A DNA stretch of 64,000 nucleotides, taken from Bradyrhizobium liaoningense (GTDB lineage Bacteria; Pseudomonadota; Alphaproteobacteria; Rhizobiales; Xanthobacteraceae). The stretch is taken from positions 186,001 to 250,000 of the forward strand of contig NZ_JAFCJT010000002.1 of the NCBI RefSeq assembly GCF_018130785.1, given 5' to 3'. A program made the position numbers and the translations under genes. Within the stretch, counting starts at the first letter, position 1. Each line of letters opens with the position of its first letter. Shown piece after piece: positions 19,117-28,061 of this stretch. Under the pieces are notes generated by a model. That model had not been told where the DNA came from. It saw only the letters and a program-made list of their open reading frames with translations, and searched no databases.

Positions 19117-19995
19117 ATGGAAACTCTCGTACAGGAAAACATGATGGAAGATGGCGTAGCCGAGGACCGCCGGACCATCCAGTGGAGTTCGGTGCTTGCG
19201 GGCGCTTTCGCCGCCGGTGCGATGTCGTTCATCCTGGTCGGCTTTGGCGTCGCCATCGGCCTCGGTGTCAGTTCGGCCTCGCCGACATGGCGCGACGCCT
19301 CGGCGGCGCTGGCGCTGCTGTCCGGGCTGTATCTGATCATCCAGGCGATCATCAGCTTCGGCTTCGGCGGCTACATCGCCGGCCGGACGGCGCGGCCGGC
19401 GCCGGCGCTGGCCACGATCGAGGACGACGGCGAGCGGCGGGACGGCCTTCATGGGCTGACGTCCTGGGCTCTGGCAGTGCTGATTGGCGCTGCGCTGCTG
19501 GCGATCATCGGTGCTGCCGCGATCGACCGTTCGCCGATGCGCAGCTCGTCGGGGAATGCGACCTCCGCCGAGCCGCTGTTGAGCTACGAGCTCGACAAGC
19601 TGTTCCGCGCGCCGCGGCGGCCTCCCGCCGACATGCGGGAAGCCCGTGCCGAAGCCGGACGCATCCTGATGACGTCATCGAGCCATAGCGGCGTCGCGCT
19701 CGATGATCGCAATTATCTCGTGCAGCAGGTCTCCGCGCTGACGGGACTGGCGGCGGCCGATTCCGAACGTCGGGTCGACGCCCTGATCGCGGATGCGCGG
19801 ACGGCCATCAGCCGTGCGCGGCGCAACTCGGTCATCGTCGCTTTCTCGGTGGCGGCGGCGGCCCTGATCGGAGCCGCGGTGGCCTGGGCGGCGGCGGTTG
19901 CCGGCGGGCGGCACCGTGATGGAGAGCCGCTGCCGAACTGGATGGCGAACTCGAACCGCTTCCATCGCAGCCCTCGCGCGATGCCCGTGCCGTAG
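19117..19995 (+). CDS. Multi-helix membrane protein of unknown function
   Basis: 292 residues with four clear hydrophobic helices: SVLAGAFAAGAMSFILVGFG near 25-44, a second near 62-90, LAVLIGAALLAIIGAAAID near 118-136, and a C-terminal helix near 243-265. Between helices three and four is a soluble segment of about 100 residues rich in Arg and Ala. The ATG follows a GAGAGGA ribosome-binding site and lies ten bases after the 24-residue membrane peptide. I do not recognise a family with confidence. Flanking metal-efflux operons run on the opposite strand, so membership in that function is not implied. Confidence 0.75.
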   Translation: METLVQENMMEDGVAEDRRTIQWSSVLAGAFAAGAMSFILVGFGVAIGLGVSSASPTWRDASAALALLSGLYLIIQAIISFGFGGYIAGRTARPAPALATIEDDGERRDGLHGLTSWALAVLIGAALLAIIGAAAIDRSPMRSSSGNATSAEPLLSYELDKLFRAPRRPPADMREARAEAGRILMTSSSHSGVALDDRNYLVQQVSALTGLAAADSERRVDALIADARTAISRARRNSVIVAFSVAAAALIGAAVAWAAAVAGGRHRDGEPLPNWMANSNRFHRSPRAMPVP

Positions 19996-20058
19996 ATGCC
20001 GATTGGACTGCCAGGCGGTCGTGTTGCCGTTACCAGCTCGCGAGGCAGGATTGCGACC

Positions 20059-23000
20059 TCATTCCGCGGCCTCCCGAGCCGATCCCGGCATGACTGCATC
20101 AGTGCCTGAATGCAGCCCTAGGCCTTTCACCAGGCTGAAGATCGCGGGGATTACGATCAGCGTCAGCAGCGTCGACGAGATCATGCCGCCGATCATGGGC
20201 ACGGCAATGCGCTGCATGATCTCCGAGCCGGTCCCGTTGCTCCACATGATCGGCAGCAGGCCGGCCATAATCGCGACCACCGTCATCATCTTCGGGCGGA
20301 CGCGCTCGACCGCGCCTCGCATGATGGCCTTGTCGAGATCGTCTCGGGTGAGCGACCGGCCTGCGCGTGCGCAGTGCGTCCCCGTCTCGGCGAGCGCCTG
20401 GTTGAGGTAGATCAGCATCACCACGCCGGTCTCGGCCGCCACGCCCGCGAGCGCGATGAAGCCGACGGCGACAGCGACCGAGAGGTTGAAGCCGAGCCAC
20501 CACATCAGCCACAGGCCGCCGACGAGGGCGAAGGGCAGGGAGAGCATCACGATCATGGTCTCGGTGACCGAGCGGAAGTTGAGGTAGAGCAGCAGGAAGA
20601 TGATCAGCAGCGTCACCGGCACCACGATCTTCAGCCGCGCGGTGGCGCGTTCGAGATATTCGTATTGCCCGCTCCAGACCACGTAATAGCCTGGCGGGAA
20701 CTGGATGCTCGCCTGCACCGCGCGCCGCGCATCGGCGACGTAGCCGCCGAGGTCGCGATCACGGATGTCGACATAGATGTAGGTGGCGAGTTGCCCGTTC
20801 TCGGTCCGGATCGAGGCCGGCCCGCGCGCCGGCGTGACGCTCGCGACCTCGCCGAGCGGGACCGCGCCGCCGCCCGGCAACGGCACCAGGATGTCGCTGG
20901 CGATCGCGGTCGGATTGTTCCGCAGGTCGCGGGGATAGCGCATGTTGACGGTAAAGCGCTGCCGGCCCTCGACGGTCGTCGTCACCGCCTGGCCGCCGAG
21001 CGCCGTCGCGATCGTGTCCTGCACGTCCTGCACCATGATGCCGTAGCGCGACAGCGCCTCACGGTCCGGCGTGATCTCGAGGTAGTAGCCGCCGAGGCCC
21101 CGCTCGGCATAGGCCGAGGACGTGCCGGGCACCGCCTTGAGCACCTGCTCGATCTGTCGGGCAAGCTTGTCGATCTCGACGAGATCGGTGCCGATGACCT
21201 TGATGCCGACGGGGGTCCGGATGCCGGTCGAGAGCATGTCGATGCGCGCCTTGATCGGCATGGTCCAGGCGTTGGAGACGCCAGGAAACTGAAGCGCCTT
21301 GTCCATCTCGGCGATCAGGCTGTCGACCGTCACGCCCGCGCGCCACTGCTCCTTCGGTTTGAGGTTGACCACCGTCTCGAACATTTCCGGGGGCGCCGGG
21401 TCGGTCGCGGTCGCCGCGCGTCCCGCCTTGCCATAGACCGAGGCCACTTCGGGGAACGAGCGGATGATCCGATCCTGGACCTGCATCAGTTCGGCCGCCC
21501 TCGTCACCGAAATCCCGGGCAGGGTGGTCGGCATGTACAACAATGTACCTTCGTTGAGGTTCGGCATGAACTCGGTGCCGAGCTGGCGCGCCGGCCAGAC
21601 CGAGACTGCGAGCACACCGAGCGCGAGCACGATCACCAGCGTCCTGGCCTGCAGCACGCCCCTGATCACGGGGCGATAGATGAAGATCAGGAAGCGGTTG
21701 ATCGGATTCCTGTGCTCCGGGATGATCCTGCCGCGGACGAAGATCACCATCAGTGCCGGCACCAGCGTCACCGACAGGAGGGCTGCCGCCGCCATCGCAA
21801 AGGTCTTGGTGAAGGCTAGCGGGCTGAACAGCCGGCCTTCCTGCGATTCCAGCGTGAAGATCGGCATGAACGACACGGTGATGATCAACAGGCTGAAGAA
21901 CAGCGCGGGCCCGACTTCCGATGCCGCCTCGATCAGGATCGCGACGCGCGACCGGCCCGGCTCGGCGCGTTCGAGATGCTTGTGGGCATTCTCGATCATG
22001 ACGATCGCGGCGTCTATCATGGCACCGATCGCGATTGCGATGCCTCCGAGGCTCATGATGTTGGAGCCGATGCCGAGCAACTTCATCGCGCCGAACGCCA
22101 TCAGTACGCCGACCGGCAGCATCAGGATTGCGACGAGCGCGCTGCGAACGTGCAGCAGGAACACGATGCAGACGAGAGCAACGACGATGCTCTCTTCGAC
22201 CAGCGTGTGCTTGAGCGTGGCGATGGCGGCGTAGATCAGGTTCGACCGGTCGTAAACCGGGACTATCTCGACCGATTTCGGCAGGCTGCTCGCGATCTCC
22301 TTGAATCGCTTCTTGACGTTCTCGATGACGTCGAGCGCGTTCATGCCGAAGCGCTGCAGGATGATACCGCTGGAGACTTCTCCCTCGCCATTGAGCTCGG
22401 TGATGCCGCGCCGCTCGTCCGGTCCCAGTTCGACCCTCGCGACGTCCCGCAGCAACACGGGCGTCCCCTTGTCGGTCTTGAGCACGATATTGCCGATGTC
22501 GTCGATGCTTTTCAGGTAACCCTTGCCTCGGATGACGTATTCGAACTCGGATAGTTCGACCGTGCGTCCACCGACGTCCGCGTTGCTGGCGCGGATCGCG
22601 TCGCGAACCTTTTGCATGGGGATGCCGAGGTCGCGCATCCGCTGCGGATCGAGGATCACGTTGTATTGCTTGACGAAGCCGCCGACGCTCGCCACCTCGG
22701 CGACGCCTTCGGCCTTGGCGAGGGCGAACTTCAGGTTCCATTCCTGGATGGTGCGTGTGTCGGCGAGATTCAGCTCCTTCGACATCACCGCGTACTGGTA
22801 AACCCAGCCGACGCCGGTGGCGTCCGGACCAATGGTTGGTGTCACTCCCGCCGGCAATCTCGATGTTGCAGCATTGAGGAATTCGAGCACGCGCGAGCGC
22901 GCCCAGTAGATGTCGGTGCCGTCCTCGAAGATGACGTAGACGAAGGAGACGCCGAAGAAGGAGAACCCGCGCACCACCTTCGATTTCGGCACCGTCAGCA

Positions 23001-23217
23001 TGGCGGTGGCAAGCGGATAGGTGACCTGGTCTTCAATCACCTGAGGCGCCTGACCAGGGTATTCCGTGTAGACGATGACCTGGGTGTCGGAGAGGTCCGG
23101 GATGGCATCGAGCGGCAGATGGGCCAGTGCGTAGACACCGGCCGCAGCCGCGAAGCCGGTGCCGAACAGGACCAGCAGCAGATTGCGCGCCGACCATGCG
23201 ATGAGACGAGCGATCAT
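20059..23217 (-). CDS. cusA: CusA/SilA-type RND efflux pump
   Basis: 1052 residues. The helix-4 signature AIAIGAMIDAAIVMIEN at 394-410 is that of monovalent-metal (Cu+/Ag+) HME-RND pumps and differs from the divalent CzcA signature found at 12.5-15.7 kb. Conserved methionines expected for copper relay occur in LLYMPTTLPG and RIDMLSTGI. It should pump Cu(I)/Ag(I) from periplasm or cytoplasm outward with the adaptor encoded immediately upstream, whose stop overlaps its ATG by four bases. No outer-membrane factor gene is in this operon. Specificity is inferred from motif and neighbours. Confidence 0.93.
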   Translation of the reverse strand: MIARLIAWSARNLLLVLFGTGFAAAAGVYALAHLPLDAIPDLSDTQVIVYTEYPGQAPQVIEDQVTYPLATAMLTVPKSKVVRGFSFFGVSFVYVIFEDGTDIYWARSRVLEFLNAATSRLPAGVTPTIGPDATGVGWVYQYAVMSKELNLADTRTIQEWNLKFALAKAEGVAEVASVGGFVKQYNVILDPQRMRDLGIPMQKVRDAIRASNADVGGRTVELSEFEYVIRGKGYLKSIDDIGNIVLKTDKGTPVLLRDVARVELGPDERRGITELNGEGEVSSGIILQRFGMNALDVIENVKKRFKEIASSLPKSVEIVPVYDRSNLIYAAIATLKHTLVEESIVVALVCIVFLLHVRSALVAILMLPVGVLMAFGAMKLLGIGSNIMSLGGIAIAIGAMIDAAIVMIENAHKHLERAEPGRSRVAILIEAASEVGPALFFSLLIITVSFMPIFTLESQEGRLFSPLAFTKTFAMAAAALLSVTLVPALMVIFVRGRIIPEHRNPINRFLIFIYRPVIRGVLQARTLVIVLALGVLAVSVWPARQLGTEFMPNLNEGTLLYMPTTLPGISVTRAAELMQVQDRIIRSFPEVASVYGKAGRAATATDPAPPEMFETVVNLKPKEQWRAGVTVDSLIAEMDKALQFPGVSNAWTMPIKARIDMLSTGIRTPVGIKVIGTDLVEIDKLARQIEQVLKAVPGTSSAYAERGLGGYYLEITPDREALSRYGIMVQDVQDTIATALGGQAVTTTVEGRQRFTVNMRYPRDLRNNPTAIASDILVPLPGGGAVPLGEVASVTPARGPASIRTENGQLATYIYVDIRDRDLGGYVADARRAVQASIQFPPGYYVVWSGQYEYLERATARLKIVVPVTLLIIFLLLYLNFRSVTETMIVMLSLPFALVGGLWLMWWLGFNLSVAVAVGFIALAGVAAETGVVMLIYLNQALAETGTHCARAGRSLTRDDLDKAIMRGAVERVRPKMMTVVAIMAGLLPIMWSNGTGSEIMQRIAVPMIGGMISSTLLTLIVIPAIFSLVKGLGLHSGTDAVMPGSAREAAE

Positions 23218-24662
23218 TTGCGCGCCTCCGTACCACCGGCTCGGTCCGCACCCGGCGTATTGTTGGCGTCGGCAAATCCCTTCAGCGCCGCTTTCAGATT
23301 GCTCTCGGCGTCGATCAGGAAGTTGGCCGAGGTCACGACCGCTTCGCCTTCGGCGAGGCCTTCCGCAATCTCGACGTAACCGCCGCCTCGACGGCCGAGC
23401 TTGACGTCGCGCGGCTCGAAGCGGCCCTGGCCCTTGTCGATCAGAACCGCCTGGCGCGTGCCACTGTCGAGTACCGCGTTTTCGGGAACAACGATCACCG
23501 GAGCTGGGGTCCCCGTCTCGATCGCGGCATCGACGTACATCTCGGGCCGCAACGCCTCATCGGGATTGGGCACTTCGACGCGGATGCGCGCTGTGCGGGT
23601 CTGCGCGTTCAGGTGTGGGTAGATCAGCGCCACGGCGCCGACGAAGGTCTGGCCCGTCAGCGCGCGCGGCCTGACGGTTACTTTCGTTCCGACGACGACC
23701 TGAGGCAGATCGCGTTCGGCGACGTCGATGAGAACCCAGACCAGGCGGTGATCGGCGATCCTGAACAGGACGTCGCCGGGTCCCGCCCGCATTCCGTTCA
23801 CCGCGTTTCGCTCGAGGATTTCGCCGTCCTGCGGAGCGGGCCAGGGAATCGAGAGCGAGATGTCGCGCGTCCGTTCGAGCTCCTTGATGGCCTGCTCGGG
23901 CGTCGCGAGATTCTCCAGCCTGCGACGTGCGCCCTTCAGCTCCTTTCCGCTGGCGCCCGCGTTGATTGCGGACAGATATTCGGCAGCCGCGCTGGAGAGC
24001 GCCGGGCTGTACACGTTCATGAGCGGCTGCCCCTTGTGAACGTGCTCACCGGTGGTGACGTTGGCAACGCTTTCCACGAAGCCCTCGAAGCGCAGCGCGA
24101 CCACCGAAATACGGCGTTCGTCCTCCTGGACGGTCCCGGGCGCGCGGATGACCGAGCTGATGGGCTGCCGCACGACCCGCTCGGATTTCGCGCCGGTGCG
24201 CTGGATCTTGCCTGGCGACAGCTTGACGGTCCCGTCGTCGCTGTCGTCGCCTTCGTAGACCGGAATGTAGTCCATCCCCATCGAGTCTTTCTTGGGGACT
24301 GGCGAGGTGTCTGGCAGGCCCATAGGATTGCGGTAGTACTTGATCTTGCCCGGGGGCATTGCCGCGGGCGCCGGAGCCATCGCGGCGTCTTGCTGGTTCG
24401 GATCGAAATTCAAGCTCTCCTCGGACTGCGTGACCGCACGATAGGCGCGGCCGTCCGGCGTGCTCGAAGGCTCCAGCGAATAGAGCGGCTTGTTGTCGGG
24501 GTCGCGGTAGTAGAGCGCGGCCTCCGTGGACGCAGGTGCAGCCTGCATCGGTTGTGCAGTGGTACGCGGGAGTGGCGACCATGCCGGCTCGGCCATCCAG
24601 AGCCAGGCCATCCCCGCTGCCAGTGCGGCTGCGAGGACGACGACGGTCGGTGCGCGTTTCAC
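23214..24662 (-). CDS. cusB: CusB-type RND adaptor with heavy-metal-binding domain
   Basis: 482 residues. A single N-terminal helix anchors it. A heavy-metal-binding domain (YHYD type) at about 106-136 begins KIKYYRNPMG and contains KKDSMGMDYIPVY, with the Met residues expected for Cu(I)/Ag(I). A related but Met-poor copy (YYRDPDNKPLYS...DGRAY) precedes it at 51-74. The four adaptor domains follow, including GEHVHKGQPLMNVYSPAL and the hairpin LSAINAGASGKELKGARRRL. It passes metal to CusA and bridges to the outer-membrane channel. It overlaps both neighbours by four bases. Confidence 0.93.
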   Translation of the reverse strand: MKRAPTVVVLAAALAAGMAWLWMAEPAWSPLPRTTAQPMQAAPASTEAALYYRDPDNKPLYSLEPSSTPDGRAYRAVTQSEESLNFDPNQQDAAMAPAPAAMPPGKIKYYRNPMGLPDTSPVPKKDSMGMDYIPVYEGDDSDDGTVKLSPGKIQRTGAKSERVVRQPISSVIRAPGTVQEDERRISVVALRFEGFVESVANVTTGEHVHKGQPLMNVYSPALSSAAAEYLSAINAGASGKELKGARRRLENLATPEQAIKELERTRDISLSIPWPAPQDGEILERNAVNGMRAGPGDVLFRIADHRLVWVLIDVAERDLPQVVVGTKVTVRPRALTGQTFVGAVALIYPHLNAQTRTARIRVEVPNPDEALRPEMYVDAAIETGTPAPVIVVPENAVLDSGTRQAVLIDKGQGRFEPRDVKLGRRGGGYVEIAEGLAEGEAVVTSANFLIDAESNLKAALKGFADANNTPGADRAGGTEARK

Positions 24663-25063
24663 TGGCCGGCCTTCACGACCAGCTTGTTCTCCACGGTCCC
24701 GGTTTCGCCTTGGACCTTGGCGCCGAGCGATAGCTGCCAGCGTCCGGCCATGCTCAGGTTTGCCTTGAACTTGTAGACGCCCGGCTCGGTGGCGGAGACC
24801 GGCGTCAGCTTGGTCGCCATCTCGGCCATACCATCCGGGGCCATGTCCAGACGGCTCGCGAAGATCACCGCATCAGGCACCGCCTTGCCGGTCTTCTTGT
24901 TCATCAGCTTGACTGCGATTTCATTCGGTCCGACCGGGACCGCTTCGTGGACCAGCTGAAATGCGTAGTCGTTGATCTCGGCGCGGGCCGTCCCGGCGAG
25001 GCAGGTTGCGGCAAGCAGCGTCAGCGCGGCCGCCATGGTGCGCGCGGTGTTCAAGGTCTTCAT
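24659..25063 (-). CDS. FixH/YtkA-like exported protein
   Basis: 134 residues with a signal peptide (TMAAALTLLAATCLAGTARA, cleaved about residue 28). The mature part is a small beta-sandwich: YAFQLVHEAVPVGPNEIAVKL, then PDAVIFASRLDM, and GRWQLSLGAKVQGE, matching the FixH/YtkA-like pattern found beside copper pumps and oxidase-assembly genes. The Met and His residues could bind periplasmic copper. Its stop overlaps the cusB start as ATGA, so it is translated with the pump. Confidence 0.75.
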   Translation of the reverse strand: MKTLNTARTMAAALTLLAATCLAGTARAEINDYAFQLVHEAVPVGPNEIAVKLMNKKTGKAVPDAVIFASRLDMAPDGMAEMATKLTPVSATEPGVYKFKANLSMAGRWQLSLGAKVQGETGTVENKLVVKAGQ

Positions 25064-25158
25064 GTGTTTATCCTCTATCTAGCTTTGGTTTCCGCCGATG
25101 ACGGCGCGCAACGTTGCCGCCCGGGCATGGCCCGGGCAGCAGCGCGGTGTGACCGCAG

Positions 25159-25518
25159 CTAGCTTCGAGGTGGTCGTGCGGGGGGCGATGAGCCCAGGCC
25201 GTCAGCCTTGGCGTCGTCAAGCAACGCAAGCCTGCCGGAGTAGGCGAGATCGTATTGCAGCTTCACCGCTGCAACGGGCATGCCCTGGATGCTCTTCATC
25301 AAGCAGAGCCCCATGAAGGGACAGTCCTTGCAATCGTCCTTCTGCACCGGCGCCTTTTGATCCGGGCAGCACGGCATTTCATTCGCCATCGCGCCGTCGT
25401 CCATCGCCATCGTGTCGGAAGCGAGCTGCGCGGCGGCAGGTGCAGCCAGCGGCGCCATGGCCAGGGAGGCCATCACGAGCACCGCAAGCAGGCAGCGAAG
25501 GGCGTAAGCTATTTTCAC
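25159..25518 (-). CDS. Small exported Cys/Met-rich protein heading the cus operon
   Basis: About 119 residues from the GTG at 25518 (longer frame to 25650 rejected because it overlaps the divergent transporter gene and lacks a signal-like start). A signal peptide (CLLAVLVMASLAMAPLAAPAAA) precedes a Met-rich stretch (DTMAMDDGAMANEM) and a Cys-rich patch CCPDQKAPVQKDDCKDC. Cu(I) binding is likely. It lies 95 bases upstream of the FixH-like gene on the same strand, so it probably opens the cus operon as a periplasmic chaperone or buffer. The family is not recognised. Confidence 0.65.
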   Translation of the reverse strand: MKIAYALRCLLAVLVMASLAMAPLAAPAAAQLASDTMAMDDGAMANEMPCCPDQKAPVQKDDCKDCPFMGLCLMKSIQGMPVAAVKLQYDLAYSGRLALLDDAKADGLGSSPPARPPRS

Positions 25519-25623
25519 GGCGTCATTTTCGCATGGGCGGTCCCGCTTGGGAAGGCAGGGAACTTCACGAGATCGCCATCGTTGCGGGCTGATGGTAAGA
25601 TGACACGCGGAGAGGAGCCTGGA

Positions 25624-26340
25624 ATGCCCGAAGAGCCTTGCTGCTCGCACGACGCGTGCTGCACGGAAGCTGCCAAACCCCGAGTGGAAGAGGTCGCCAG
25701 ATCGGGCTGCGCCGATTGCTGCTCGGCAGGCGTTCCCGTCTTCGACGGGCTCGATCCCAGATACAAGCGCGTGCTATGGACCGTCATCGCCATCAACGCG
25801 ACGATGTTCGTGAGCGAAATGGCGGCGGGCCACGTGGCCGGCTCGCAGGCTCTCAAGGCCGATGCTCTCGATTTCCTGGCCGATACAGTCACCTACGGCC
25901 TGAGCCTTTCGGTCATCGGCGCGACCATCAGGACACGCGCCACCGCCGCGCTGTTCAAGGGGTTGTCGCTCAGCGGCATGGCAGCCTGGGTGTTCGGGTC
26001 GACGGTCTATCAGACACTCGTCCTGGGGCTCCCGCGCGCGGAGCTGATGGGCGCGATGAGCCTGGCCGCGCTGGCGGCGAACCTGACCTCGGTTCTCCTG
26101 CTCGCGCGCTACAAGGACGGTGATGCCAACGTGCGGTCGGTCTGGCTCTGCTCGCGCAATGACGCCATCGGCAACGTGATCGTGATGGTTGCTGCCATTG
26201 GCGTATTCGGCACCGCAACGGCATGGCCCGATCTGGCTGTTGCCGCCGTGATGGCGGGAATCTTCCTCACTTCGTCGCTGCAAATCCTGCGGCAAGCGTG
26301 GGCGGAGTATCGCGGCGGGCAAGCTGCCGCGACTGCCTGA
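25624..26340 (+). CDS. CDF-like cation transporter with Cys-rich N-terminus
   Basis: 238 residues. The first 40 residues carry several cysteine pairs (EEPCCSHDACC, GCADCCSAG). About six helices follow. Helix two has DALDFLAD, matching the CDF site-A region with Asp replacing His (DxxxD, as in iron/zinc FieF). Helix five reads CSRNDAIGN, where the usual HxxxD becomes CxxxD. The C-terminal cytoplasmic CDF domain is missing, which explains the short length. It is divergent from the cus operon with a 105-base shared promoter region. Substrate is unknown; a soft metal is plausible from the Cys ligands. Confidence 0.75.
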   Translation: MPEEPCCSHDACCTEAAKPRVEEVARSGCADCCSAGVPVFDGLDPRYKRVLWTVIAINATMFVSEMAAGHVAGSQALKADALDFLADTVTYGLSLSVIGATIRTRATAALFKGLSLSGMAAWVFGSTVYQTLVLGLPRAELMGAMSLAALAANLTSVLLLARYKDGDANVRSVWLCSRNDAIGNVIVMVAAIGVFGTATAWPDLAVAAVMAGIFLTSSLQILRQAWAEYRGGQAAATA

Positions 26341-26390
26341 ACCGCGAGGACGAACAGGTGTGCCGCGACAGAATTTTGAGTCAGCGCAAG

Positions 26391-27641
26391 CTACGCCTTT
26401 TCTTCCCAGATCATGGCGAGATGCACGATCGTCTGCACCGCCTTTTCCATGTCCTGCCGGCTGACCCATTCGAGCCGCGAATGAAACGCGTGCTCGCCGG
26501 CAAAGATGTTGGGGCAGGGCAGGCCCATGAAGGACAGGCGCGAGCCGTCGGTGCCGCCGCGGATCGCGGTCCGCATCGGGCGCAGGCCGGCACGGCGGAT
26601 CGCTTCGATGGCGTATTCGAGGATGTGCGGGTGACGGTCGATCACCTGCTTCATGTTGCGGTACTGCTCCCTGACCTCGAAACTGTAGGTCGAGCGCGGA
26701 TAGTCCTTCATCACGTCCTTGACGATGGTCTCGAGCAGGACTTCCTTCTCCTTCAGCCCTTCCTCGGTGAAGTCGCGCACGATGAAGGAGAGTGTCGCCT
26801 GCTCGAGCGCACCTTCGATCCCGATCGGATGCAAGAAGCCTTGCTTGCCTGACGTCGTCTCCGGCGAGCAGCCTTCCTTCGGCAGCCGCTCGACGATTGC
26901 CGCTGCGATCTTGATGGCGTGCTCCATCTTGCCCTTGGCATAACCGGGATGGGCGCTGACGCCGTTGATGGTGATGGTGGCGCCGTCGGCCGAGAAGGTC
27001 TCGTCCTCGACGGAGCCTGCGCTCTCGCCGTCCATGGTGTAGCCGAAATCGGCCCCCAATTTCTTCAGATCGACATTGTCGACGCCGCGGCCGATCTCCT
27101 CGTCCGGCGTGAAGAGGATCTTGATGGTGCCGTGCTTCACATCGGGGTTGTTGATGAAGAAATGCGCGGCATCCATGATCTCGGCGACGCCGGCCTTGTT
27201 GTCGGCCCCGAGCAGCGTGGTGCCGTCGGTGGTAATGATGTCGTTGCCGATCTGGTTCTTCAGCGCGGGATGTTCAGTGAAGCGGATCACCTGGCTGGTA
27301 TCGCCCGGCAGCGTGATATCGCCGCCGCGATAGTTCTTCACCATCTGCGGCTTGACGTCCTCGCCCGAGCAATCGGGCGAGGTGTCCATGTGCGAGCAGA
27401 AGCAGATCACCGGCACCTTCTTGGTCGTATTGGCCGGGATCGTTCCGTAGACGTAGCCGTAGTCGTCGAGATGCGCGTCCGCGACGCCCATGGCCTTCAG
27501 CTCGGCGGCGAGCACGCGGCCGAGATCCTTCTGCTTCTCGGTCGAGGGCGAGGCCGGGGATTCCGGATCGGACTGGGTGTCGATGGTGACGTAGCGCAGG
27601 AAGCGCTCTGTCACGGTATGCTTGAAATTGAGGGAGGACAT
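26391..27641 (-). CDS. pepT: Peptidase T (tripeptide aminopeptidase)
   Basis: 416 residues, standard M20 family length. Zinc-site motifs are visible: CSHMDTSPD (first His and the bridging region), GADNKAGVAEIMDA (bridging Asp), FTPDEEIGRGVD (catalytic and metal Glu) and the C-terminal GEHAFHSRLEW His. It removes N-terminal residues from tripeptides in the cytoplasm. It converges on the CDF-like gene (50-base gap) and is not obviously in an operon; the HU gene lies 105 bases upstream in the same direction. Confidence 0.94.
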   Translation of the reverse strand: MSSLNFKHTVTERFLRYVTIDTQSDPESPASPSTEKQKDLGRVLAAELKAMGVADAHLDDYGYVYGTIPANTTKKVPVICFCSHMDTSPDCSGEDVKPQMVKNYRGGDITLPGDTSQVIRFTEHPALKNQIGNDIITTDGTTLLGADNKAGVAEIMDAAHFFINNPDVKHGTIKILFTPDEEIGRGVDNVDLKKLGADFGYTMDGESAGSVEDETFSADGATITINGVSAHPGYAKGKMEHAIKIAAAIVERLPKEGCSPETTSGKQGFLHPIGIEGALEQATLSFIVRDFTEEGLKEKEVLLETIVKDVMKDYPRSTYSFEVREQYRNMKQVIDRHPHILEYAIEAIRRAGLRPMRTAIRGGTDGSRLSFMGLPCPNIFAGEHAFHSRLEWVSRQDMEKAVQTIVHLAMIWEEKA

Positions 27642-27746
27642 TTCTGGTCAAACCGCCGGGGCTTTGGGGAAGCAGGCGGTATATCAGAAAAGCGGGCTCG
27701 ATGCGGCCGGAAGGAAGCTGGATCAGACTTAACAATCCGTAAGCAG

Positions 27747-28061
27747 CTAGATCGCCTCTTTCAGCTCCTTGACCGGGCGGAAGGCGACCTTCTTGCTGGC
27801 CTTGATGTGGATCGCCTCGCCGGTGGCGGGGTTGCGGCCGGTGCGGGCGGCGCGCTTGCGGACCTGGAGGATGCCGAGACCGACGATGCGGACGCGGTCG
27901 CCCTTCTTGAGGTGCCTGGTGATCAGGTCGACCATGTCGGTGAGGACGGCCTCGGCGTGCTTTTTCGACAGGTCCTGGCTCTCCGCGATGTCGGCGGCGA
28001 GGTGCTTGAGCGTGATGGTGGCGGGAGCGGCTGCCTTCTTCGCCGAATCCTTCTTAGCCAT
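27747..28061 (-). CDS. HU family DNA-binding protein
   Basis: 104 residues with the ATG at 28061 after GGAGGCC. The HU/IHF fold is clear: the helical N-terminal dimerisation part (LKHLAADIAESQDLSKKHAEAV), then GDRVRIVGLGILQVRKRAARTGRNPATG, where the DNA-intercalating arm RNPATG contains the conserved proline. A Lys/Ala-rich N-terminal tail (about 14 residues, KKDSAKKAAAPA) precedes the fold. It bends and compacts DNA. It lies about 195 bases downstream of tRNA-Asp on the same strand. Confidence 0.93.
   Translation of the reverse strand: MAKKDSAKKAAAPATITLKHLAADIAESQDLSKKHAEAVLTDMVDLITRHLKKGDRVRIVGLGILQVRKRAARTGRNPATGEAIHIKASKKVAFRPVKELKEAI

Noticed and set aside
20374..21819. 481-residue plus-strand ORF opposite the CusA-like pump
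   Set aside because: Shadow with Arg/His/Asp bias, no start context.
25519..25623. Search for a MerR/CueR-type dyad in the cus-CDF divergent promoter
   Set aside because: No convincing ACCTTCC-type dyad was seen, so copper sensing by CueR at this site is not claimed.
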